Below are positions 1-5,005 of a stretch of 5,005 nucleotides of DNA, piece by piece. Numbering within the stretch: the stretch's first letter is position 1; each line of letters opens with the position of its first letter. The stretch lies in assembly GCA_947038745.1 (NCBI GenBank), contig CAMQXE010000117.1:1-5005 (forward strand). Reading direction: 5' to 3'. Source of the DNA: an uncultured Propionibacteriaceae bacterium (GTDB lineage: Bacteria > Actinomycetota > Actinomycetes > Propionibacteriales > Propionibacteriaceae). Both the position numbers and the translations under genes were made by a program. The notes under the pieces were generated by a model. That model searched no databases, had not been told where the DNA came from, and saw only the letters and a list, made by a program, of their open reading frames with translations.

Positions 1-156
1 GTGGGTTCCCTTGCTCCTGAATTGTCTCAGGGAAAAACCTTGTCACAAGCAGCAACCTTTGCGACGCGATTTGCGGCTGCATCAGTACAAAAATACGGAG
101 CTCAGGCATCATATCCACGTGATCTGAGCGCACTTGTAGAGGCGCAGACATGCTAA
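1..156 (+). CDS. rbsK: Ribokinase, C-terminal fragment (5' end outside window)
   Basis: Reading frame 1 is open from the first base to TAA at 154-156 and gives 51 residues. It ends in a pattern typical of the C-terminus of PfkB-family ribokinases: an acidic 'EL..GK.L..A..FA' helix, an alanine-rich helix 'RFAAASVQKYGAQ', then 'ASYPR'. The family usually has 'GAQ.S.P' at this point. Ribokinase phosphorylates D-ribose to ribose 5-phosphate with ATP in the cytosol. The catalytic 'GAGD' motif would lie upstream of the window and cannot be checked. The stop codon overlaps the start of rbsD by 7 nt, which supports translational coupling and the ribose assignment, since rbsD acts just before ribokinase. 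Another PfkB sugar kinase is possible from the fragment alone, but the rbsD neighbour argues for ribose. Confidence 0.85.
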   Translation: MGSLAPELSQGKTLSQAATFATRFAAASVQKYGAQASYPRDLSALVEAQTC

Positions 157-539
157 AGCGTGGCATCCTCAATCCCCAGCTCGCGGGGGAGCTGGCTCGA
201 TTAGGCCATACCCATAAAGTGGTTATTGCCGACTGTGGACTGCCACTGCCGCGCGATGTTTCCGTGGTTGATCTCAGCTTGTGTCGTGGAGTTCCCACGT
301 TTATTCAGGTGCTCGACGCGGTGCTAGATCAGATCGTTATTGAAGGTGCGACAGTAGCAACCCAAGCGCAGGGAACCATCGTCGAAGAATGGGTTAATAC
401 CCGTATCGGCGAGGTGAGCTGTGAAGCTATTGATCATGAGGAACTGAAACGTCGCCTACATGATGTGGCGCTGGTTATTCGCACTGGTGAAGATACGGCT
501 TATGCCAATGTCATCTTGACGTGTTCGGTACCTTTCTGA
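150..539 (+). CDS. rbsD: D-ribose pyranase RbsD
   Basis: This 129-residue protein matches RbsD along its whole length; E. coli RbsD has 139 residues. RbsD interconverts the beta-pyranose and beta-furanose forms of D-ribose, supplying the furanose used by ribokinase. Visible family marks are 'GILNPQLAGELARLGHTH' at residues 5-22 with the catalytic-type His20, 'DCGLPLP' at 28-34 with Asp28, 'GVPTFIQVLDAV' at about 47-58, and the C-terminal block 'VIRTGEDTAYANVIL' at 109-123 ending in Phe129. The ATG at 150 lies 7 nt after an AGAGG ribosome binding site (138-142) and inside the end of rbsK, so the two genes are probably coupled. It is about ten residues shorter than the E. coli protein, with the difference in the middle, where the E. 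coli sequence has a longer variable stretch. A hairpin terminator follows at 555-602, so rbsD is probably the last gene of its operon. Confidence 0.95.
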   Translation: MLKRGILNPQLAGELARLGHTHKVVIADCGLPLPRDVSVVDLSLCRGVPTFIQVLDAVLDQIVIEGATVATQAQGTIVEEWVNTRIGEVSCEAIDHEELKRRLHDVALVIRTGEDTAYANVILTCSVPF

Positions 540-554
540 TTGCTCTAATAACGC

Positions 555-602
555 AAACGCCTCCGTTGGGTGTCGTCTTTGACGCATCCTCGGGGGCGCT
601 TT
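555..602 (+). terminator. Probable intrinsic terminator after rbsD
   Basis: The outer stem pairs 555-565 (AAACGCCTCCG) with 591-602 (CGGGGGCGCTTT), with one bulged C at 599 and one G-T wobble. The region between folds further: 568-573 pairs with 584-589 (with wobbles), and GTC at 575-577 pairs with GAC at 581-583 around a TTT loop. The right arm runs into TTTATTAA at 600-607, a short and interrupted T tract. It starts 15 bases after the rbsD stop, where a terminator is expected. The weak T tract makes the strength uncertain. Folding was done by eye, without energies. Confidence 0.6.
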
Positions 603-694
603 ATTAATGCTGTGGAAATGATAATGTTGGCGGCGCTCATCGCGAAAAGTGCACGATAGTGGCGTAACGCTGCGATACAGGGGAGGATGTACGG

Positions 695-1609
695 GTGAAT
701 CTTTCACTGCCCAGCATCAGCCTGATTGTGCCGATCTATAACGTCGAGCAGTATCTGAAGCGATGCTTGGACTCAATCTTGGCTCAGGATTACCCCAATC
801 TTGAAGTGATCTTGGTCAATGATGGTTCGCCAGATAACAGCGCACAGATTATCGCTGACTATGATGCCGCTAACCCCGGACGTTTCCGTGTGCTAACCCA
901 AGAGAACCAAGGGCTTGGAGCTGCCAGAAATAACGGTGTGGCTTTGGCTGCTGGGGAGTTCGTGGCTTTCATGGATTCTGATGATTGGGTTGAGCCCAGC
1001 TTTATCAGCACCCTTGCTACAGCAGCAGCAAAGAACAATGCCGATATTGCGGTCTGTAATAACTATTGCGATTTTGAGCGTGGGCCGTGTTTGCGTTATC
1101 CCTTTATGACCCACCGCACAGCGATGACGGGGGCCGAAGCTGCCAAGCGCAGTTTTGGCTTACTCACCATGCCAGTGGTTGCGTGGAATAAGCTCTATCG
1201 CAAGTCGCTCTTTGTCGATAATGACATCGCCTACCCATCGATCTATTACGAAGATATCGCGACAACCGGACGTCTCCTAGCTAAGGCTGATCGCGTTGCA
1301 GTGGTGCGTGAACCGCTCTACCACTACTGCTATCGCGCCACCGGCATCACCGGACGGTTTTCCCAGCGCAACATTGATAGTTATATGACCGCAATCGGTA
1401 TTTTGCGCGATTTCCTCTACCGTGAGGGGCTGTGGGATTCCTGGCAGAGCGAATACCGACGTTTCCTCAAGCGGGCGCGGGTACACATGCATATCTCGAC
1501 GTATTTTCAAGATAAGACCATCGGATTGCGGGCTAAGCGCAAACGCATGGTTACGGTGCGTCATGACCTTGAGGAACTGCGGAAATCACCGGCTGATTTA
1601 CAGGCGTAG
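695..1609 (+). CDS. Glycosyltransferase family 2 (GT-A fold)
   Basis: The 304-residue protein has the classic N-terminal GT2 domain. 'ISLIVPIYNVEQYLKRCLDSI' covers about residues 8-28, 'VNDGSPDNS' with nucleotide-binding Asp43 lies at 41-49, 'QENQGLGAARNNG' at 69-81, and the metal-binding DXD motif 'MDSDD' at 93-97. The second half carries 'AWNKLYRKSLF' (163-173) and 'YYED' (184-187), a block common in EpsJ/WcaA-like polysaccharide transferases; the ED pair is the likely catalytic base. No signal peptide or membrane segment is visible, so it is a cytosolic enzyme probably moving a sugar from a nucleotide sugar to a cell-surface glycan or lipid-linked acceptor. Neither donor nor acceptor can be read from sequence. 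The GTG start at 695 follows GGGAGGA (681-687) by 7 nt, and no better in-frame start is seen. No other glycan genes flank it. Asn codons are mixed AAT/AAC, unlike the next operon. A weak -10-like GATAAT lies at 620-625 without a convincing -35 box. Confidence 0.9.
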   Translation: MNLSLPSISLIVPIYNVEQYLKRCLDSILAQDYPNLEVILVNDGSPDNSAQIIADYDAANPGRFRVLTQENQGLGAARNNGVALAAGEFVAFMDSDDWVEPSFISTLATAAAKNNADIAVCNNYCDFERGPCLRYPFMTHRTAMTGAEAAKRSFGLLTMPVVAWNKLYRKSLFVDNDIAYPSIYYEDIATTGRLLAKADRVAVVREPLYHYCYRATGITGRFSQRNIDSYMTAIGILRDFLYREGLWDSWQSEYRRFLKRARVHMHISTYFQDKTIGLRAKRKRMVTVRHDLEELRKSPADLQA

Positions 1610-1633
1610 AAATATGGGCTTGGCCACACAGTT

Positions 1634-1663
1634 TTGACCCTCTCTTGGAGACGAGCCTAAGAC
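1634..1663 (+). promoter_or_regulatory. Possible promoter of the transcarboxylase operon
   Basis: TTGACC at 1634-1639 matches the consensus -35 box TTGACA at five of six positions. Eighteen bases later is TAAGAC (1658-1663), a poor -10 box. The 64-base gap between the glycosyltransferase stop and the 5S start is the natural place for an operon promoter. If it is used, transcription would start at about 1670, only a few bases before the ATG at 1674. That would explain the lack of a good ribosome binding site. The call rests on one good hexamer and on context. Confidence 0.35.
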
Positions 1664-1673
1664 GTGCAAGACT

Positions 1674-3164
1674 ATGCCCATGACGCGAAAAATTGGTGTG
1701 ACCGAGCTCGCCTTGCGCGACGCTCACCAGAGCCTTATTGCTACGCGTATGGCCATGGAGGACATGGTCGCCGCGTGTGAGGATATTGACAAGACTGGCT
1801 ACTGGTCAGTTGAGTGCTGGGGCGGTGCAACATATGACTCCTGCATCCGTTTCCTCAATGAAGATCCGTGGAAGCGTCTGCGTACCTTCCGCGAGTTGAT
1901 GCCGAACTCCCGCTTGCAGATGCTGCTGCGTGGACAGAACTTGCTGGGTTACCGGCACTACAACGATGAGGTCGTCGACCGCTTCGTGGACAAGTCCGCC
2001 GAGAACGGCATGGACGTATTCCGCGTATTCGACGCTCTCAACGACCCACGCAACATGGAACATGCCATGGCTGCGGTCAAGAAGACCGGTAAGCACGCTC
2101 AGGGCACTATCTCCTACACAGTTTCCCCCGTGCACACGACTGAGGGCTACATCAAGCTCGCCGGCCAGTTGCTCGACATGGGTGCTGACTCCATCGCATT
2201 CAAGGACATGGCAGCGCTGCTCAAGCCGCAGCCGGCTTACGACATCGTTCGTGGCATCAAGGAAACCTACGGCGAGAACGTCCAGATCAACGTTCACTGC
2301 CACGCCACCACCGGCGTTACGCTCGTATCGCTGATGAAGGCTATCGAGGCTGGTGCAGACGTCGTTGATACGGCAGTGTCCTCCATGTCACTTGGCCCGG
2401 GCCACAACCCGACCGAATCACTGGTCGAGATGCTCGAAGATACCGGCTACGAGACGGGCCTCGACATGGAGCGTATCCGTCGAGTCCGTGATCACTTTGC
2501 TGGAATCCGTCCGAAGTACAAGCACTTCGAGTCGGCCACCTTGGTTGATACCGACATCTTCTCCTCGCAGATTCCTGGCGGCATGCTCTCCAACATGGAG
2601 TCCCAGCTCAAGGCTCAGGGCGCCGGTGACCGTATCCGTGAGGTTATGGAAGAGGTTCCCCGGGTTAAGGAAGCCGCTGGTCACCCACCGTTGGTTACCC
2701 CGTCTTCCCAGATCGTGGGTACCCAGGCTGTATTCAACGTCCTCATGGGCCCCTACAAGGTTCTTACGGGTGAGTTTGCAGACCTCATGCTCGGCTACTA
2801 CGGCGAGTGCATGGCTCCGCGTAACGAAGAGGTCATCAAGATCGCTGAAGCTCAGGCAAAGAAGCCCCCGATCACTGGTCGTCCGGCTGACTTGCTGGAG
2901 CCAGAGTGGGATGCGCTCAAGACCAAGGCCGCTGAAATTGAGGGCTTCGACGGAACTGATGAGGACGTGCTCACATACGCCATGTTCCCTGCAGTTGCAG
3001 AGAAGTTCTTCACTACTCGTGGTGAAGGCCCGAAGAGTGTTGCAAAGACCGAAGCTCAGCTCAAGGCAGAAGCCGAGGGCAATTCAACAGCACTAACCGG
3101 CCCGATTAAGTACAACGTCACCGTTGGCGGTCGTACTCAGACCGTCGCCGTTGAGCCCGCGTAA
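1674..3164 (+). CDS. Methylmalonyl-CoA carboxytransferase 5S subunit
   Basis: This 496-residue protein is recognisably the 5S subunit of transcarboxylase; the P. freudenreichii protein has about 505 residues. It carries the carboxyl group between carboxybiotin on the 1.3S carrier and pyruvate, forming oxaloacetate. The N-terminal TIM barrel (about 7-275) shows 'ELALRDAHQS' with metal-ligand-type Asp16, 'SVECWGGATYD' at 45-55, 'MLLRGQNLLGYRHY' at 83-96, 'FKDMAALLKP' with Lys177 (equivalent to the carbamylated Lys184 of the P. freudenreichii enzyme), and 'HCH' with metal ligands His208 and His210. A conserved PYC/OADA-type domain follows (about 290-460). The last 20 residues include 'YNVTVGGRTQTVAVE', resembling the start of a biotin carrier domain. 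There is no biotinyl domain, unlike OadA or pyruvate carboxylase. ATG 1674 is chosen over ATG 1680 as the first in-frame start after the TGA at 1635; neither has a good ribosome binding site (GGAG at 1647-1650 is too far). The protein lacks about seven N-terminal residues seen in the P. freudenreichii homologue. Confidence 0.93.
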   Translation: MPMTRKIGVTELALRDAHQSLIATRMAMEDMVAACEDIDKTGYWSVECWGGATYDSCIRFLNEDPWKRLRTFRELMPNSRLQMLLRGQNLLGYRHYNDEVVDRFVDKSAENGMDVFRVFDALNDPRNMEHAMAAVKKTGKHAQGTISYTVSPVHTTEGYIKLAGQLLDMGADSIAFKDMAALLKPQPAYDIVRGIKETYGENVQINVHCHATTGVTLVSLMKAIEAGADVVDTAVSSMSLGPGHNPTESLVEMLEDTGYETGLDMERIRRVRDHFAGIRPKYKHFESATLVDTDIFSSQIPGGMLSNMESQLKAQGAGDRIREVMEEVPRVKEAAGHPPLVTPSSQIVGTQAVFNVLMGPYKVLTGEFADLMLGYYGECMAPRNEEVIKIAEAQAKKPPITGRPADLLEPEWDALKTKAAEIEGFDGTDEDVLTYAMFPAVAEKFFTTRGEGPKSVAKTEAQLKAEAEGNSTALTGPIKYNVTVGGRTQTVAVEPA

Positions 3165-3183
3165 ACCACGGAGTTAATGACAT

Positions 3184-4743
3184 ATGGCTAAAAAGCAAAA
3201 GACTATGGCGGATCGTCTAGCCCAGCTAGACGAGTCCCGCGCCCGCGTGAGTGCTGGAGGTGGCGAAGCAAAGCTTGCCAAGCAGCATGAATCGGGCAAG
3301 CTCGGTGCGCGTGAGCGTATCGATGCGCTTGTCGATCCGGGATCGTTCAACGAGACGGGCATGTTCCGCAAGAACCGCACCACGTTCTTCGGTATGGATA
3401 AGGCTGACATGCCTGCTGACGGTGTGGTTACCGGTAGCGCTGCGATTATGGGGCGTCCGGTTCACCTCGCTTCTCAGGACTTCACCGTTATGGGTGGCTC
3501 TGCTGGCGAAGCAGCCCTTATCAAGGTCACCGATGCACTGATGGCATCGTTGAAGACGGGCACTCCGTTCGTCTTCATCAATGACTCTGCTGGTGCTCGT
3601 GTGCAAGAAGGCATTGACTCTTTGTCGGGATACGGCAAGGTGTTCTACGCCAACGTGCTGCTCTCAGGCGTGGTCCCGCAGATTTCGATCATCGCTGGCC
3701 CTTGCGCTGGTGGTGCGGTCTACAGCCCTGCGCTGACTGACTTCATCATCCAGACCCGCAAGGCCCACATGTTCATCACGGGCCCGGGCGTTATTGAGAC
3801 TGTGACCGGCGAAAAGGTATCGCAAGATGATCTGGGTGGCGCTGATGCGCACATGCAGAAGTCTGGCGTTGCTTCGTTCGTTGCTGATGATGACGAGCAG
3901 GCGTTGCTTATCGCGAAGAAGCTGCTCAGCTTCCTCCCGCAGAACAATGCTGAAGATGCTCCGATCGTGGATCCGGATGATGTCGTTGAGGCTAATCCGA
4001 AGCTACGCGAGATCATTCCTGATGATGCCAAGAAGGGCTATGATGTCCGCGACGTCATCCTTGAGCTGGTCGATCATCGCGACTTCCTGGAGGTTCAGGA
4101 GGGTTGGGCTCGTAATATCGTGGTTGGCTTTGGTCGTATCGTCGGTCAGACGGTTGGATTCATTGCTAACCAGCCTTCGGTTATGGCTGGCTGCCTCGAT
4201 ATCAATGCCTCGGACAAGTCGTCGAAGTTCATCCGCTTCTGCAACGCGTTCAACATCCCGATTGTTAGCTTGGTCGATGTACCTGGCTTCCTTCCGGGTG
4301 TGGCGCAAGAGCATGGTGGCATTATTCGCCACGGTGCAAAGATGCTGTTTGCTTACTCCTCAGCATCAGTGCCGAAGATCACGGTTGTACTCAAGAAGGC
4401 TTACGGTGGCGCTTACCTCGCCATGTGCTCCAAGGATCTTGGCGCCGACCGCGTAATTGCCTGGCCGACCGCTGAGATCGCCGTTATGGGTGCAGAGGGC
4501 GCAGTAAACGTCGTATTCCGCAAGGAAATCGCCGCTGCTGAAGACCCGACCACTCGCAAGGACGAGCTCATCGAAGAGTACCGCGAGACCTTCTCGACAC
4601 CGTATATGGCGGCTTCGCGTGGTCTTGTTGATGACATCATCGATCCGGCTGAAACTCGTGCCAAGATCGCCGATGCGCTCGGCATCTACTACACCAAGCG
4701 TGAAGCCCGGCCGCCTAAAAAGCACGGCCTGAGCCCACAGTAA
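3184..4743 (+). CDS. Methylmalonyl-CoA carboxytransferase 12S subunit
   Basis: The 519-residue protein belongs to the acyl-CoA carboxylase beta/carboxyltransferase family and matches the 12S core subunit of transcarboxylase end to end, including the tail 'RPPKKHG'. It moves CO2 from (S)-methylmalonyl-CoA to biotin on the 1.3S carrier, releasing propionyl-CoA; the family forms a hexameric ring. Two crotonase-like domains are visible. The first (about 30-260) has 'ARERIDALVDPGSF' (42-55), 'ASQDFTVMGGS' (96-106), 'DSAGARVQEG' (134-143) and the oxyanion-type 'GPCAGGAVYSPALTD' (172-186). The second (about 285-505) has 'NQPSVMAGCLD' (329-339), 'VDVPGFLPG' (364-372), 'GIIRHGAKML' (379-388), 'KAYGGAYLAM' (405-414) and 'MGAEGAVNV' (435-443). 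ATG 3184 is 10 nt after GGAG (3170-3173) and 19 nt after the 5S stop. On its own it could be a propionyl-CoA carboxylase beta or methylmalonyl-CoA decarboxylase alpha subunit; the adjacent 5S gene and lack of a biotin carboxylase decide for transcarboxylase. Confidence 0.93.
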   Translation: MAKKQKTMADRLAQLDESRARVSAGGGEAKLAKQHESGKLGARERIDALVDPGSFNETGMFRKNRTTFFGMDKADMPADGVVTGSAAIMGRPVHLASQDFTVMGGSAGEAALIKVTDALMASLKTGTPFVFINDSAGARVQEGIDSLSGYGKVFYANVLLSGVVPQISIIAGPCAGGAVYSPALTDFIIQTRKAHMFITGPGVIETVTGEKVSQDDLGGADAHMQKSGVASFVADDDEQALLIAKKLLSFLPQNNAEDAPIVDPDDVVEANPKLREIIPDDAKKGYDVRDVILELVDHRDFLEVQEGWARNIVVGFGRIVGQTVGFIANQPSVMAGCLDINASDKSSKFIRFCNAFNIPIVSLVDVPGFLPGVAQEHGGIIRHGAKMLFAYSSASVPKITVVLKKAYGGAYLAMCSKDLGADRVIAWPTAEIAVMGAEGAVNVVFRKEIAAAEDPTTRKDELIEEYRETFSTPYMAASRGLVDDIIDPAETRAKIADALGIYYTKREARPPKKHGLSPQ

Positions 4744-4747
4744 GGAG
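4742..4747 (+). promoter_or_regulatory. Ribosome binding site that fixes the small-subunit start
   Basis: AAGGAG is a near-perfect Shine-Dalgarno sequence overlapping the TAA stop of the 12S gene, 5 nt before the ATG at 4753. It decides against the in-frame GTG at 4747, whose first base is the last G of this site. The overlap with the stop codon suggests coupled translation of the two genes. Confidence 0.8.
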
Positions 4748-4752
4748 TGATC

Positions 4753-4971
4753 ATGAACGAGGAACTCGAAACTCAGCTCAAGGCCGCTCTTAAGCGCATT
4801 GAAGCTCTCGAAAAGCAGGTGGAGAACCTCCAAGGCCGCATTCCTGTGGCTACGGAGGAGACCATCATGGCGCTAACCGCTGCTGCTTGTGCCTACATGG
4901 GTATCAAGGGCAAGGTCCGTGCAATTCACTACTCCAACCCGGCTGGCAAGTGGAATAGCCGTCGTCGCTGA
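4753..4971 (+). CDS. Small transcarboxylase-operon protein: coiled coil plus OadG-like tail
   Basis: This 72-residue protein sits 9 nt after the 12S gene. Residues 1-30 form a clear heptad pattern: L9, I16, V23 and I30 at 'a' positions, L5, A12, L19 and L26 at 'd', with Glu/Lys between them, so a coiled coil is very likely. After Pro31 comes 'EETIMALTAAACAYMG' (35-50), an alanine-rich helix, then 'KVRAIHY' (54-60) and a basic end with 'KWNSRRR' (66-72). This arrangement of helix, glycine, 'V/I-R-x-I' strand and Trp-Arg end resembles the C-terminal part of small subunits of biotin-dependent decarboxylases (OadG/MmdD type) and the epsilon-like subunits near acyl-CoA carboxylases. There is no hydrophobic stretch long enough to cross a membrane, so unlike OadG it is probably cytosolic. 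From memory, transcarboxylase loci of propionibacteria carry a similar small gene between 12S and 1.3S. A structural or assembly role with the 12S subunit is an inference; no catalytic residues are evident. Confidence 0.85.
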   Translation: MNEELETQLKAALKRIEALEKQVENLQGRIPVATEETIMALTAAACAYMGIKGKVRAIHYSNPAGKWNSRRR

Positions 4972-4998
4972 CCACGAACCAAGTGAGGAATTGAAACT

Positions 4999-5005
4999 AT
5001 GAAGC
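4999..5005 (+). CDS. Start of next gene, expected 1.3S biotin carrier (cut by window end)
   Basis: ATG at 4999 is preceded by GAGGAA (4985-4990) at 8 nt spacing and lies 27 nt after the previous stop. Only Met-Lys and one base (C) of the third codon are visible. Known 1.3S carriers start Met-Lys-Leu, and a third codon beginning with C is compatible with Leu. A transcarboxylase operon with 5S and 12S needs a biotin carrier, so this is the best guess, but the assignment rests on context, not on sequence. The nearby TTG at 4991 is not a start: its frame stops after three codons. Confidence 0.6.

Noticed and set aside
620..625. GATAAT as a -10 box for the glycosyltransferase gene
   Set aside because: It matches five of six consensus bases, but no acceptable -35 box lies 16-18 nt upstream, where the terminator arm sits; too weak to list as a promoter.
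456..707. Minus-strand open frame of 83 codons spanning the rbsD end and the gap before the glycosyltransferase
   Set aside because: It runs through the terminator hairpin and overlaps genes at both ends; the translation shows no domain or convincing composition.
1641..1651. TCTC-TTG-GAGA hairpin before the 5S gene as a terminator or regulatory RNA
   Set aside because: The stem has only four base pairs and no T tract, and falls within what chance would give.
1806..2303. Minus-strand open frame of 165 codons inside the 5S gene
   Set aside because: It is fully antisense to the conserved 5S barrel, with no family resemblance, and no ribosome binding site was checked or noticed; taken as a shadow.
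2353..3096. Open frame of 247 codons on the + strand inside the 5S gene
   Set aside because: Its translation is rich in Ser, Arg and Leu with no recognisable domain, typical of a shifted frame of a real gene; the 5S frame is intact and conserved throughout.
3177..3191. Mini-frame ATG ACA TAT GGC TAA overlapping the 12S start, a possible leader peptide
   Set aside because: Its ATG is only 3 nt from the GGAG site, too close for good initiation, and nothing else suggests attenuation. It is more likely chance around the real ATG at 3184.
4747..4752. GTG at 4747 as an alternative start adding two residues to the small protein
   Set aside because: The codon overlaps the AAGGAG ribosome binding site that ideally serves the ATG at 4753.
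4366..4833. Open frame of 155 codons on the minus strand across the end of 12S and the small gene
   Set aside because: It lies antisense to two well-supported genes, resembles no family I know, and long antisense frames are common opposite GC-rich, codon-biased genes.

Overview
The window looks like an ordinary chromosomal segment of an actinobacterium with moderate-to-high GC. The main reason is the three-gene run at 1674-4971. Its two large proteins closely match, by recognition, the 5S and 12S subunits of the Propionibacterium freudenreichii methylmalonyl-CoA carboxytransferase (transcarboxylase). The GC is lower than in many actinobacteria: lines sampled by hand run from about 47 to 68 %. 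A member of the Actinomycetaceae (Trueperella/Arcanobacterium-like) or Propionibacteriales would fit, but the genus cannot be fixed from this window.

Layout, all on the + strand. (1) 1-156 is the C-terminal end of a ribokinase, overlapping by 7 nt (2) rbsD, D-ribose pyranase, at 150-539. These two are the tail of a ribose-use operon, followed by a long imperfect terminator hairpin at 555-602. (3) 695-1609 encodes a stand-alone family 2 glycosyltransferase behind a strong ribosome binding site. (4) From 1674 to the window end lies a transcarboxylase operon: the 5S pyruvate/oxaloacetate subunit (1674-3164), the 12S carboxyltransferase subunit (3184-4743), a 72-residue coiled-coil protein with an OadG-like tail (4753-4971), and the first two codons of a further gene (4999 onward). 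That last gene is expected to be the 1.3S biotin carrier, although only Met-Lys can be read.

Together the operon products should move a carboxyl group from (S)-methylmalonyl-CoA to pyruvate through a biotin carrier, giving propionyl-CoA and oxaloacetate. This is the central step of the Wood-Werkman propionate cycle. No biotin carboxylase gene is visible, which favours transcarboxylase over an ATP-dependent propionyl-CoA carboxylase. The genes are closely packed (gaps of 19, 9 and 27 nt) and use strongly selected codons, so high co-expression is likely.

I see no mobile element, CRISPR array, tRNA/rRNA gene or defence system. The points most worth a second look are the small coiled-coil subunit, the carrier-like strand motif at the 5S C-terminus, and the nearly leaderless look of the 5S start. 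No stretch longer than about 160 bases is without a gene.
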